The position numbers and the translations under genes were made by a program. A DNA stretch of 64,000 nucleotides from Streptacidiphilus jiangxiensis (GTDB taxonomy: Bacteria; Actinomycetota; Actinomycetes; Streptomycetales; Streptomycetaceae): positions 124,001 to 188,000 of the forward strand of contig NZ_FOAZ01000020.1 of NCBI RefSeq assembly GCF_900109465.1, written 5' to 3'. Shown here piece after piece: positions 42,238 to 51,166 of the stretch; position 1 is the stretch's first letter; each line of letters begins with the position of its first letter. The notes under the pieces were generated by a model that saw only the letters and a list, made by a program, of their open reading frames with translations, searched no databases and was not told the DNA's origin.

Positions 42238-44655
42238 ATGCAGGACGACTCCGAGGCGGGCGGAGTGGGCTCGCTCGGCCGTGCGGAGTTGGACACCGTC
42301 GCCACCGTCGCGGACTTCGGGCGGGCGCTCACCCGGCTGCGGGCTGGAGCCGGGCTCAGCATCCGCGGTGTGGCGGAGCGGTCGCAGGTCTCGCTCAGCA
42401 CCCTGAGCGGGTACTTCGCGGGGACACATCTGCCCGGGCCGGCGCACGCGGCCAAGCTGCGGCGCGTGTTGGCGGTCTGCGGGGTCACCGACGGGCCGGA
42501 GATGGACCGTTGGCACGAGGCGTGGATCCGGTTACGGCACGAGGGCGGCGGGCCGCGGCCGGTCGCGGAACCGGCCGCCCCGACGACCTTACCGACACCC
42601 GCCGCATCTGTCGGCCTGGTCGGGCCGCGCGCGGCCGAGGCGGTGCGGCCGGTGGCCCGCCCGGCCCGGCACGTGCTGCCGAGCATCCGTCCACCGTTGG
42701 AACGGCTCGCCCGGGAGCCGAGGGTGCGGGGGCGGGACGCGCTCGTGGGACGTCTCGCGGACGCGCTGCGCCCGGGGGCGTCACCGCGCGTGCACGTGCT
42801 GCACGGGCTGGCCGGGGTGGGTAAGAGCACGGTGGCGCTCGCGGTCGCCGGGCTCGCCCAGGGGCGCGGGGCCCGGGTCTGGTGGGCCGGAGCCCGCACT
42901 GCCGACGCGACCGCCGACGCGATGTACGCGCTGGCCGCCGAACTCGGGGCGTCCCGCCAGCAGTTGGAGCACGCCAGTCTGCCCGACCTGGTGTGGCGGC
43001 TGCTGGGCGCGCAGCGCGGGCCGTGGCTGCTGGTGTTCGACGGGGCCGACGACACCGACACGGTGCTCGCGCCGGGCAGCGGCCCCGCCGCGGACGGCAC
43101 GGGGTGGGTCCGCGCGGCGCCCACAGGGCAGGGCACGGTGCTGCTGACCACCAGTGACGGCCACACCTGGCTGGGGGCGCGGTCCAGCGTGTCGGCGCGG
43201 CGCGGCTGGTTCACCACCCACCGGGTGCACCCCCTGGACTCGGGCGATGCCGCCCGCGTCCTGCGAGAGTTGGCACCGGACGCGGGCGACGCGGCCGAGG
43301 CCGAGGCACTGGCCCGGCGCTTGGGCGGTCTGCCGCTGGGGCTGCGCCTGGTCGGTGGCGCGCTGGCTGCGGCGGCCCGGGTGCCCGCCGGGTTCGCCGA
43401 TCAGGCGACCCCGCGCACCTTCGCGGCCTACGCGGCCGCCCTGGACGGCGGCGCGCTGGGCGGCTCCGGCGCCTGGCCGGGCTTCGAGGGGACGGGCGTG
43501 GGCTGGCGGGTGGCACTGGCACAGTTGGAACGTCGCGGCCACTTCGCCGCGCGGCCCCTGCTGCACCTGCTGGCGTGCCTGGCGCCCGGTCCCGTCTCGT
43601 GGGCGGCACTGCTGCGGCCACACCTGCTGGCGGCCTCCCCACTGTTCCCGGGGTTGACGGCGCTCGGGCTGTGCGAGGTCCTGGACGCCCTGACCGATGT
43701 GGGGCTCGTGACCCGCTACCGGGAGCAGCCGGACGAGCTGGTGGAGGTGCCGCCGCTGGTGCGGCGCTGCTTCCGCGACGCACCCGAGGTGCGCGGACAG
43801 CTGGATGCCCATGTCGCGCTGTTGACGGCCCTGCTGGTGGCGGCCGGGGGCCAGCGCGACGGCCGCGACCCGCAGTCCTGGCCCGGGCTGGAGGCGCTGG
43901 CTGGGCAGGAACGGGCGGCACTGGACCTGCTCGCCGACGCTGACGCGTCAGGTCTGGTCCGCCTGCCCGACCAGCTGCTGGCACCGGTGCTGCTGGCCGG
44001 ACGGCACCGCCGGGCCGCCGGGCGGCTGCGGGATGCCGAACGGATGCTGGCCCAGGGGCTGGCGGACGGCCGACGGCTGCTGGGCCGCGACCACGCGGAC
44101 GTGCTCGCCCTGGAGCACGAGCTCGGCCGCGTCCGGCTGGGCCGAGGGGACGCCGAACGGGCGGAGCGCGAACTGCGCGCCGTGCTGGACGCCAGGGTCC
44201 GCCTGCTCGGCCCCGACCACCCCGACACCCTGACCACGCAGCACTATCTCGGCCGGGCGCTGGTCGAGCGGGGCCGGCTCCCGGAGGCGCACGCCTGGTT
44301 CTCCCGGACGCTGCGGGCCCGGGAGCGGGTGCTGGGCCCCGCGCACCGGGACACCCTGACCAGTCGCAACAACATCGGCCTCGTGCTGGTCGAGCAGCGT
44401 CGGTACGACGAGGCCAGGACAGTGCTGGAGCAGGTGCTGGCCGAGCGGGTCGCCGCGCTCGGCGACGGCCACCCGGCCACCCTGGTGACCCGTCAGCACC
44501 TCGCCCGGCTCACCGCGGACACGCGGGGCGCCGGGCCCGGCCGTGAGGCCTACCGGGCGCTGCTGGCCGACTGCCGCCGGGTGCTGGGCCCGGACCATCC
44601 GCGCACCGCGGCCGCGCGGGCCGCGCTCACCGCGTTGTCGCCGCCGCAGGAGTGA
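42238..44655 (+). CDS. HTH-STAND-TPR NTPase
   Basis: This protein of about 805 residues starts at ATG 42238, which has a GGCGGGGAGG ribosome site; ATG 42181 is the longest alternative. An XRE-type HTH (about 26-85, LSIRGVAERSQVSLSTLSGYF) is followed by a Pro/Ala linker, a STAND/NB-ARC ATPase with Walker A GLAGVGKST at 190-198 and Walker B LLVFDGAD at about 264-271, and C-terminal TPRs (about 610-790) of the kinesin-light-chain type with repeated LGPDHPDTL and LGPAHRDTL. The NTPase should oligomerise on ligand sensing. It converges on the terpenoid operon, overlapping the last gene by 106 nt, and is divergent from the kinase-like gene. Confidence 0.88.
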   Translation: MQDDSEAGGVGSLGRAELDTVATVADFGRALTRLRAGAGLSIRGVAERSQVSLSTLSGYFAGTHLPGPAHAAKLRRVLAVCGVTDGPEMDRWHEAWIRLRHEGGGPRPVAEPAAPTTLPTPAASVGLVGPRAAEAVRPVARPARHVLPSIRPPLERLAREPRVRGRDALVGRLADALRPGASPRVHVLHGLAGVGKSTVALAVAGLAQGRGARVWWAGARTADATADAMYALAAELGASRQQLEHASLPDLVWRLLGAQRGPWLLVFDGADDTDTVLAPGSGPAADGTGWVRAAPTGQGTVLLTTSDGHTWLGARSSVSARRGWFTTHRVHPLDSGDAARVLRELAPDAGDAAEAEALARRLGGLPLGLRLVGGALAAAARVPAGFADQATPRTFAAYAAALDGGALGGSGAWPGFEGTGVGWRVALAQLERRGHFAARPLLHLLACLAPGPVSWAALLRPHLLAASPLFPGLTALGLCEVLDALTDVGLVTRYREQPDELVEVPPLVRRCFRDAPEVRGQLDAHVALLTALLVAAGGQRDGRDPQSWPGLEALAGQERAALDLLADADASGLVRLPDQLLAPVLLAGRHRRAAGRLRDAERMLAQGLADGRRLLGRDHADVLALEHELGRVRLGRGDAERAERELRAVLDARVRLLGPDHPDTLTTQHYLGRALVERGRLPEAHAWFSRTLRARERVLGPAHRDTLTSRNNIGLVLVEQRRYDEARTVLEQVLAERVAALGDGHPATLVTRQHLARLTADTRGAGPGREAYRALLADCRRVLGPDHPRTAAARAALTALSPPQE

Positions 44656-45719
44656 GCAGTCCCGTCCGGCAGGGCGGCGTCCAGGTAGTGGGCGGGCAGA
44701 CGGGCCAGCAGCCGCGCGGCCGGGTCGGCGAACCCCTCGTCGACCAGCGCCCGCCGGGCCCGCTCCGCCCAGGCCCGGGCGACGGCCACCGCCGGCGGCA
44801 CGCCGAGCCGTCGCACGGTCTCGTAGGCGTGCGCAGTCTCGGCGTCGCCCGCGTCCTCCCGTAGCACCCCGGCGAGCCCGGACCCGCCGGCGCCGCGGGC
44901 GGCCAGCAGGACCGGCAGGGTGTAGACGCCGCGCGGGATGTCCTGCCGCACAGGCTTGCCGCAGCTCTCCGGTGTGGCCAGGACGTCGGCCAGGTCGTCG
45001 GCTATCTGGAACACGACACCGAAGCAGGCTCCGTAGCGGGCCAGCGCCCGGGCGGCGCCCGGTCCGGACGTCGTGCCGCCGCGCCGCGTGCCGCCCGCGG
45101 CCTCCCGCACCGGCAGGGCGCCGAGCACGCAGGCGGCGCTGATCAGCGCCGCCGTCTTGCCGTGGACCTGGCGCAGGTATGCGGCGGGCGTGCCGAGGCG
45201 GTGGCGCTGGGCGGTCTCCAGGGCCTGGCCGTCGCACATGGCCAGGAACGCCTGGTGCCAGACCCGGTGTACCTCCGGTCCGGCGTCCGCGAGCAGCAGG
45301 CCGGCCGCCGCCAGCAGGCGGTCCCCGCCCACGACGGCGCCCTCGGCGCGGTGCGTGGCGTAGACGGTCGGCGCGCCGCCGCGCACGTGGGAGCGGTCCA
45401 TCAGGTCGTCGTGGACCAGGGAGCCCAGGTGCAGCAGTTCCACGGCGGCCGCCCGGCGCAGCAGTGCCGGCTCCGCGGCAGTGCCCGTGAGCTCGGCGAC
45501 GGCCAGCAACAGCCCGGGCCGCAGCCGTTTGCTGGGACGCCGCACGGTGCGGGCCAGGGCTTCGGCCAGGTCAGGCGAGGGGCTGGCGGCGGCCTCGGCC
45601 AGCAGCTCCTCCAGCGCCGCGGCGGTGGGCGCGGGCAGCGCCAGGGGGCCGAGCACCTCGGCCGGGGAGGCGGGGCGCGGCGCCGGGACGATCGGCCCGG
45701 CCGTCGTCGTCCAGGTCAC
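44550..45719 (-). CDS. Polyprenyl (E) diphosphate synthase
   Basis: This protein of about 389 residues starts at GTG 45719 with a GGGAGG ribosome site. It is a trans-isoprenyl diphosphate synthase: GRKRL-like RRPSKRLRPGLLL, first aspartate-rich motif LGSLVHDDLMD, the GDRLLAAA segment, a GKTAALISAA helix, and second aspartate motif VFQIADDLADV followed by GKPVRQD. It should make a C15-C25 or longer prenyl diphosphate for the UbiA enzyme encoded just upstream, whose stop codon overlaps its start by 4 nt. The C-terminal 40 residues lie beyond the usual domain and are antisense to the end of the STAND gene. Confidence 0.92.
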   Translation of the reverse strand: MTWTTTAGPIVPAPRPASPAEVLGPLALPAPTAAALEELLAEAAASPSPDLAEALARTVRRPSKRLRPGLLLAVAELTGTAAEPALLRRAAAVELLHLGSLVHDDLMDRSHVRGGAPTVYATHRAEGAVVGGDRLLAAAGLLLADAGPEVHRVWHQAFLAMCDGQALETAQRHRLGTPAAYLRQVHGKTAALISAACVLGALPVREAAGGTRRGGTTSGPGAARALARYGACFGVVFQIADDLADVLATPESCGKPVRQDIPRGVYTLPVLLAARGAGGSGLAGVLREDAGDAETAHAYETVRRLGVPPAVAVARAWAERARRALVDEGFADPAARLLARLPAHYLDAALPDGTAHSCGGDNAVSAARAAAVRGWSGPSTRRQSASSAR

Positions 45720-46912
45720 GGCCGCCTCCCTTCGGCCATGGTCCGTGCCGACCGGCGGGCAGCCCGCCGGGTATGGACGGCGCGCAGCCGGGCCAGCGCC
45801 AGCACGGCCGCGAACCACGCTGCGACGGCGGACGCCATCAGGGCGGCGGAGCGGCCGGGCAGCACCGCGGCGCAGCCCAGCAGGAAGGCGAGAGTGTTCC
45901 CGAACGACCAGCCGCCGTTGCGCAGCCAGCCGGGCGGCAGTTGCCCGCGACGCGACGGTGCGGACAGCTCGGAGCGGGAGACGTCGGCGAAGGGGCCGGC
46001 CCCCCGGAGCAGCCGGGCCAGGCCGACGGTCGAGGCCATCGCGAGCACGTCGGCGGCCGACGCCAGCCAGGTCTGGCGGGCCGTCCAGCCGTCGGCGGCC
46101 AGCACCGCCGTCGCCGCGGTGACCGCGGCGACCACTCCCGCCTGGGCGGACAGCACGAAGGCCAGGTAGCGGCGCGGGAAGTGGAAGGCGCCGTCGCGCG
46201 TGGGGTGGACCCCGAGGACCAGGGCGGTCGTGCGCGACCCGGCCGAGCGGTCGGTGGCGATGTCCTTGAGGTTTCCCACCGAGCTGTTGGTGGCGACCAT
46301 GTGGAACAGGAAGGCGACCGCCATCAGGCAGGCGGCCGCGCCCGGCCGCACCCCCCTGGCCAGCGCCACGAGCGGGAGCGGCGCGGCCATGGCGACGCCG
46401 AAGAGGTAGTCCCACAGCAGGGGCGAGCCCGGCCCCTGGGCCTTCTGCAGGATGTTGAGCCAGGCCGTGAGCACCACGACGCCCGCGAGCCCGACCCGGG
46501 CGGCCGCGCCGTGCGCGAAGGCCCAGTCTGCGGCGACGAGCACGGCCGCCTCGGTGGCCGCCCAGCCGGCCACGACCGCGGGGGTGACCTCGCCCCGCAC
46601 GAGCGGGCTGCGGACCCGGGCCGGGTTGATCCGGTCCGAGGCGACGTCGGTGACGTCGTTGACGTGGCAGGCGAAGGCCTGGAGCAGTGTCCCGGCGGCG
46701 ACGAGCAGGGCCCAGCCCGCCCAGGTGAGGCCCGGCGCGAGCAGCCCGCCGACGACATAGGGCAGCCAGGTGAAGACCGCGACGGGAAGACGGGACAGGA
46801 CGACGTAGTGCCGGACGGGCGCGGCCGTGGCGGTGGCCGGGCCGCCCGGTCGGTGCGGTGCGGGCCGGGACCGGCGCGCGGGCCGCTCCTCCCAGGCCTG
46901 GTCAGTGGTCAT
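45716..46912 (-). CDS. UbiA-family membrane prenyltransferase
   Basis: This 398-residue integral membrane protein starts at ATG 46912. It has about eight to nine helices and the two UbiA aspartate motifs: HVNDVTDVASDR with the NPARVRSPLVRGE extension, and GNLKDIATDRSAGSRT. UbiA enzymes move a prenyl group from its diphosphate to an aromatic ring, a quinone precursor or, in archaeal lipid synthesis, a glycerol derivative; some cyclise the prenyl chain instead. No aromatic-acceptor gene is present in the operon, while lipid-type genes are, so a glycerol-like or terpenoid acceptor is my inference. It overlaps both neighbours (11 nt and 4 nt). Confidence 0.9.
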   Translation of the reverse strand: MTTDQAWEERPARRSRPAPHRPGGPATATAAPVRHYVVLSRLPVAVFTWLPYVVGGLLAPGLTWAGWALLVAAGTLLQAFACHVNDVTDVASDRINPARVRSPLVRGEVTPAVVAGWAATEAAVLVAADWAFAHGAAARVGLAGVVVLTAWLNILQKAQGPGSPLLWDYLFGVAMAAPLPLVALARGVRPGAAACLMAVAFLFHMVATNSSVGNLKDIATDRSAGSRTTALVLGVHPTRDGAFHFPRRYLAFVLSAQAGVVAAVTAATAVLAADGWTARQTWLASAADVLAMASTVGLARLLRGAGPFADVSRSELSAPSRRGQLPPGWLRNGGWSFGNTLAFLLGCAAVLPGRSAALMASAVAAWFAAVLALARLRAVHTRRAARRSARTMAEGRRP

Positions 46913-47885
46913 CGGGTCCTCCTGAGGGCAGGGTCGCGCCGAGTGGCGCGACCTCGAAGAAGGGGAAGCGTGTGGCCAGGGCCGTGCGGCCGCGGCGGAG
47001 CAGGCCGGGCACGGGCGCGGGCAACGCCCGGGTGGCGTGCTCGAATACGGCGCCAACGACCACGCCGGCGTGGAAGAGGACCAGCCAGGCCAGCAGCGTC
47101 CGGTGCCGATGGCCCGGCCCGCGTCCGTAGAAGGCCGTCAGGTCGCGGCGGGCGACGGCGAACCGGTGGCCCGCCTCGGCCAGGGCGGCGGGCAGCGGGC
47201 CGACCAGCGAGACGCGGCCGTCCGCGCGGTCCTCCAGGCGGTCCTCCAGGTCGTCCATGTACTGGAGGTACGACCCGAACGAGCGCAGGGCGCGTTCCTC
47301 CTCGGCGCCGAAGGCCGGGTTGACGGCGGCGAAGTACAGGCACACCGAGTGGTGGCCCTTGTCGCGGGTCAGCTCGGCCAGGGCCGCCGATGGCAGGTCC
47401 GGCGCCTGCGTCTGGGCCTGCGAGCGCCGCTGGGTGGTGATCATCCGCTCCAGGTGCGCCCGGATCGCGGCCGGGTCCGCGACCGACTGCCAGCAACGGG
47501 CGGCGAGTTCGCCCAGGACGCTTTCCCAGGGGTCGTCCGGGTCGGGCCGCCGGGTACCGAGGACCACCTCCTCCAGCGCGTCCAACTGCCGCGCCGATGC
47601 GGCGCGTCGGTCGTAGGCGTGGTCGAGCAGGTGGGTGACGGCGCCGAGCAGGACGCCCAGGCGGGTGTCGTGGGGCGCGCGGCGCACGGTGGCGTACAGG
47701 AACAGCAGCGCGTTGATCCGTTGGACGGTGTGGGTGAGGTGACGCTCCTCGGCGTCGTCGAGGTACAAGTCCAGGCGATGCAGCAAGGACGTCCGAAGGA
47801 GCGTCAGCTCTGCGGCGGCACTGGCGCATTCGTGGTTGGCGGTGCGCCAGGGCAGGGTGCGGGGGGTCGGGCCGGGGCCGGTCAT
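46902..47885 (-). CDS. Class I isoprenoid-fold protein A
   Basis: This 327-residue all-helical protein is of the class I isoprenoid enzyme fold, in a divergent subfamily. Acidic residues sit where the two metal-binding motifs of prenyl synthases lie: LLDHAYDRRA in the first half and YLQYMDDLEDRLEDRAD in the second. The first motif is weaker than in its two relatives in this operon. It could be a terpene synthase or a head-to-head condensing enzyme acting on a prenyl diphosphate. ATG 47885 overlaps the stop of the preceding gene by 4 nt. Confidence 0.72.
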   Translation of the reverse strand: MTGPGPTPRTLPWRTANHECASAAAELTLLRTSLLHRLDLYLDDAEERHLTHTVQRINALLFLYATVRRAPHDTRLGVLLGAVTHLLDHAYDRRAASARQLDALEEVVLGTRRPDPDDPWESVLGELAARCWQSVADPAAIRAHLERMITTQRRSQAQTQAPDLPSAALAELTRDKGHHSVCLYFAAVNPAFGAEEERALRSFGSYLQYMDDLEDRLEDRADGRVSLVGPLPAALAEAGHRFAVARRDLTAFYGRGPGHRHRTLLAWLVLFHAGVVVGAVFEHATRALPAPVPGLLRRGRTALATRFPFFEVAPLGATLPSGGPDDH

Positions 47886-48904
47886 CGGATCACCTCGCGG
47901 CGGGCGAAGAGGGTGGGGACGGAGGGCGGCCGGACCGGCCGCTCCGGGGCGGGCACCGCGCCTCGGCCGACCAGCCGGGCCAGCGCGGTCAGGTACAGCC
48001 AGCAGGTCAGGCCGTCGACGAAGGGCCTGGCCCGGCGCGGGCCGTACAGTGACGTCAGGCGCCGGTCGAGGGCGTCCAGTTCCTCGTGGAGCAGCCGTAG
48101 CGGCAGGGCGTCGAGGGTGGCCGCGGTCATCACCCCGGCCCGCAGGTCGACGGCCCGGTCCTGGTAGTCGTCGACGAGCTGGAGAAAGGCGCCGAGGGCC
48201 AGCAGGGCTTCGCGCTGGGCCGCGGACGGTGCGTGCTGCACCAGGCCGCCGAGCACGAGCATGCCCAGGCCGCCCTTCGTGCGCGAGGCGTCGAGCAGCG
48301 CTGCCGCGTCGGCGCGGCCCGCGGCGTCGCGTCCGTTCGCCGTGAGGCGGACGGAGGCGAGCTGGGCGGCGTGCAGGGCCGGCAGCGCGGCGTAGGCGGT
48401 GCGGTGGCGGTCCGGGTCGGTCCGAGCGCGCAGCGCCCGGAACAGGGACGCGGCGGCGCGGGCGGCGCCGGGTCCGGGCGCCGGGCCGGGCAAGGGCGCG
48501 TCGGCGGCGGCCGGGGCTGCGAGCCAGTCGTTTACGAGGTCCGCGGCCGACGGACCGGCGTGCTCGTCCAGAGCGTCGTCGTACAGGCGGGTGAACGCGC
48601 CCGCGAGCACCGCCGTCGCCGGGTCCACGGTGTGACCGGTCAGCCGTGCGTGACGGACGAGCAGCAGTCCGCCCTGGACGGCCCAGGGCAGAAGCCGGTC
48701 GGCGAGGCGCGGATCGCCGCCCTCGGGCAGCAGCGGTGCCACGGTCCCGGTGTAGGCGGCGGCCAGGGCGTCGCAGTCGGCGTTGACGCCGGGCAGCGCG
48801 GGCAGCAGCCGGACGGCCAGCCCCGGGAGACGCAGAAGCCGGCGCACGTTCCCGCGCACGTTCCGGCGCGCGGCGTCGGTGCCGGGGCGGTCAGCGGCGC
48901 TCAT
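47882..48904 (-). CDS. Class I isoprenoid-fold protein B
   Basis: This 340-residue all-helical protein has the class I isoprenoid synthase motif pair: FTRLYDDALDE at about residue 105 and FLQLVDDYQDRAVD at about 250. Both fit DDxxD. Sequence outside the motifs differs from ordinary prenyl synthases, and no KxxxR-type FARM neighbourhood was seen, so activity could be terpene cyclisation rather than chain elongation. It resembles protein C at 54046-55152 in both motifs. It overlaps the GT2 gene by 14 nt and protein A by 4 nt. Confidence 0.75.
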   Translation of the reverse strand: MSAADRPGTDAARRNVRGNVRRLLRLPGLAVRLLPALPGVNADCDALAAAYTGTVAPLLPEGGDPRLADRLLPWAVQGGLLLVRHARLTGHTVDPATAVLAGAFTRLYDDALDEHAGPSAADLVNDWLAAPAAADAPLPGPAPGPGAARAAASLFRALRARTDPDRHRTAYAALPALHAAQLASVRLTANGRDAAGRADAAALLDASRTKGGLGMLVLGGLVQHAPSAAQREALLALGAFLQLVDDYQDRAVDLRAGVMTAATLDALPLRLLHEELDALDRRLTSLYGPRRARPFVDGLTCWLYLTALARLVGRGAVPAPERPVRPPSVPTLFARREVIR

Positions 48905-49652
48905 ACCAGTAGCCGCATCGCGTCAGGTCGGTCCTGGCCCGCCGGGAGACCGCCATCAGGGCGTAGGTGGACAGCATCCCGCCGCGGTGGAAACCGCGCG
49001 GCGAGGCGTGCACGGTGATGCCGTCCAACTGCGCCCACCGGGCCCGGCCGCGGCGGGCGTCGGCCCGCAACTGCTCCAGGAAGGCGACGTCCTCGTAGGC
49101 GTACAGATCCTCCCGGTAACCGCCGACCGAGGCGAAGTAGCCGGCGCGCACCGCCAGCACGCCGAAGGACATCCGCTTGACCCGGGTGAGCAGGCGCAGC
49201 GCGCCGTGCGCGCACAAGCGGGTGAGCGGATCGATCTCGGCGGGTTCGAGCTCCACGCGCACCCCGGCGGCGGTCAACGTGGGCTCGGCGCCGAAGCGGG
49301 CGGTGATCCCGGTCAGGAAGCCGAGCGGGACCCGGTAGTCCGCGTCCACGAAGACCAGCAGGTCGCCGCGGGCGGCGCGGGCGCCGGCGTTGCGGGCGCG
49401 GGCGACGCCGCGCCGCGGCACTTGGACCACCCGCGCGCCGAACGCGCGCGCCGTTTCGGCGGTGGCGTCCGTGCTGGCGTTGTCGGCGACGACTATCTCG
49501 CAGCTCACGGCGCCGCCGATGTCGGCCAAGCGCAGTGCGGAGTGGTGCAGCGAGCCCAGGCAGCGCGGCAGGAAGCACGCCTCGTTGAAGGCAGGGACGA
49601 CGACGGACACGTGCGGCCGGTCCGTTTCGCCGGTTGCCGTAGGGGAGTTCAC
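48891..49652 (-). CDS. Family 2 glycosyltransferase
   Basis: This 253-residue GT-A enzyme starts at GTG 49652 with an AAGGAAGG ribosome site. It has SVVVPAFNEACFLPRCL, VADNASTDATAETA, RRGVARARNAGA, and the metal-binding LVFVDADYRVP. A later GGYREDLYAYEDVAFLEQLRAD is a typical acceptor-side acidic segment. No membrane helices are present. GT2 enzymes transfer sugar from a nucleotide donor to lipids, prenols or other sugars. In this operon it probably glycosylates the prenylated product. Confidence 0.9.
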   Translation of the reverse strand: MNSPTATGETDRPHVSVVVPAFNEACFLPRCLGSLHHSALRLADIGGAVSCEIVVADNASTDATAETARAFGARVVQVPRRGVARARNAGARAARGDLLVFVDADYRVPLGFLTGITARFGAEPTLTAAGVRVELEPAEIDPLTRLCAHGALRLLTRVKRMSFGVLAVRAGYFASVGGYREDLYAYEDVAFLEQLRADARRGRARWAQLDGITVHASPRGFHRGGMLSTYALMAVSRRARTDLTRCGYWYERR

Positions 49653-51166
49653 GCGGGGCCTTCCTTTCTGAGCAGGACGCGGTGGTGCCCGGCGAGCGGG
49701 AGAAGGCGGTGCAGCATCCCGGAGGCGACCTCCAGCGGCAGGACGAGCGCGACGGCCACGGCGGCGGCCAGGCAGCCGGCCGTGGCCCGTACGGCGCCGA
49801 GCCGGCGCCGCTGGTGCGGGTGGGGCAACGCGGCCTCGAACAGCAGCGCGGCCGAGGCGGCGTACTCGCCGGGCAGGTAGACCGGCCGGGAAGCCAGCAC
49901 GCGCGCCCCCGGACAGGCGCGGCGCAGCGTCGCCGCGAGCGAGGCGGGAGAGTGGACGTGCCGGTGGAAGGGAGGCAGCAGCGGAAACCAGCGCGAGCCG
50001 AACAGGCGCCCGGCCAGCCCGCCGGTCACCGGTGTCTCCACGCACAGCACGCCGCCCGGCACCAGCAGGTCGACGGCGCGGCGCAGCACGGCCTCGGGGT
50101 CGGCGACGTGCTCGACGACGTGGAACAGGGTGACGGCGTCGTAGCGGTCGCTGGTGCGGAACCGCGCGAAGTCGCCGTCGTGCACGGCGAGCCCGGCGCG
50201 GCGCGCCTGGCCCGCGAGCGCCGGGTCGACCTCGACGCCCTCGCCCTCCGCGCCCGTCGCGGCCAGCGCGCGCAGCAGACCCCCGGTGCCGCAGCCCACG
50301 TCGAGGACGCGCCTGCCCTGGCCGAGTCGGTGGCGGCGGGCAAGCCAGCGGGCTCGCGGCCGGTAGACCAGGCGGGCCACCGCGGGGCTGTCCATGACCG
50401 CGGTGACGAAGGGGAGTTGGGGCTCGGCCAGGATGACCGGCCCGTCGTTGTGCGTGGCCTTGTCCGCTCCGCCGTCCGGCTCCAGCCGGCGGAGGTGACC
50501 GCAGTGCGGGCAGCCGGCGTAGCGGCTCAGCGCGCCGCTGCCGAAGGCGCGGTCGGTGGCGGTGAACGCTTGCCGGTCGTCGACCGGGAGACGGCATCCG
50601 GGGCACGGCTCGTGCCGCGCGCCCGCGTCGCTGCGCAGCAGCACCAGGGCACGCGGGCGCGGCGCGGCGCTCAGCAGCCCGCCCAGCCGGTCCGGCCGCA
50701 GCCGGTCCGCGAACAGGCCGCGCCACTGCGCGAGGCTCAGGCCGCCCGGTCCGATGCGGCGGAAGCCGAACTCGCGGACCAGGTGCTGGGCGAGCCGCGG
50801 TCCGGTCACGCACAGGCTGGTACGGGCCTGCGGCAGGGCCGCCTCGAACAGCAACCGCGCCGTCCCGCGACCCCGGAACGCGGGGTGGACGTAGAGACCC
50901 GCGAGCTCCTGGGTGACGCCGTCGCGGTGCGGGACGCACAGCAGCCACCCGGCGGTCTCCCCGGACGCGGTGGTGGCCAGCAGCAGCCGGCCGGTGTCGC
51001 AGGCGCGAGCGAGCTGGGCGCGGCTGCGCGGGGCGAGGGCGGGATCGTCGCGCAGGGTGCGGTGGACGGTGGCCACCAGCGCCTGGCGGCGGTGCGGTTC
51101 GGCGGGTGCCGCGCTTACGGTGAGGGGTTCCGGTGCCGTGACGGGTGCGTGGCGGGGCGGGTTCAT
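49649..51166 (-). CDS. GNAT acetyltransferase - Zn ribbon - methyltransferase fusion
   Basis: This 505-residue fusion starts at ATG 51166. Residues about 20-150 form a GNAT domain (ELAGLYVHPAFRGRGTARLLFEAAL). A short zinc-ribbon-like segment has EPCPGCRLP and AGCPHCGHLRR. From about 280 there is a class I SAM methyltransferase with VLDVGCGTGGLLRALA, GVEVDPALAGQARRAG and VTLFHVVEHVADPEAVLRRA. The C-terminus has hydrophobic helices (LAAAVAVALVLPLEVASGML) that may tether it to membrane. The methyltransferase half resembles CxxC-containing sugar or lipid head-group methylases. The fusion implies N-acylation and methylation of one substrate; this is inference. Confidence 0.85.
   Translation of the reverse strand: MNPPRHAPVTAPEPLTVSAAPAEPHRRQALVATVHRTLRDDPALAPRSRAQLARACDTGRLLLATTASGETAGWLLCVPHRDGVTQELAGLYVHPAFRGRGTARLLFEAALPQARTSLCVTGPRLAQHLVREFGFRRIGPGGLSLAQWRGLFADRLRPDRLGGLLSAAPRPRALVLLRSDAGARHEPCPGCRLPVDDRQAFTATDRAFGSGALSRYAGCPHCGHLRRLEPDGGADKATHNDGPVILAEPQLPFVTAVMDSPAVARLVYRPRARWLARRHRLGQGRRVLDVGCGTGGLLRALAATGAEGEGVEVDPALAGQARRAGLAVHDGDFARFRTSDRYDAVTLFHVVEHVADPEAVLRRAVDLLVPGGVLCVETPVTGGLAGRLFGSRWFPLLPPFHRHVHSPASLAATLRRACPGARVLASRPVYLPGEYAASAALLFEAALPHPHQRRRLGAVRATAGCLAAAVAVALVLPLEVASGMLHRLLPLAGHHRVLLRKEGPA

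Noticed and set aside
42782-43812. Minus-strand 343-codon frame across the STAND gene
   Set aside because: It is antisense to the NB-ARC domain and has Gln/Gly/Arg-rich shadow composition.
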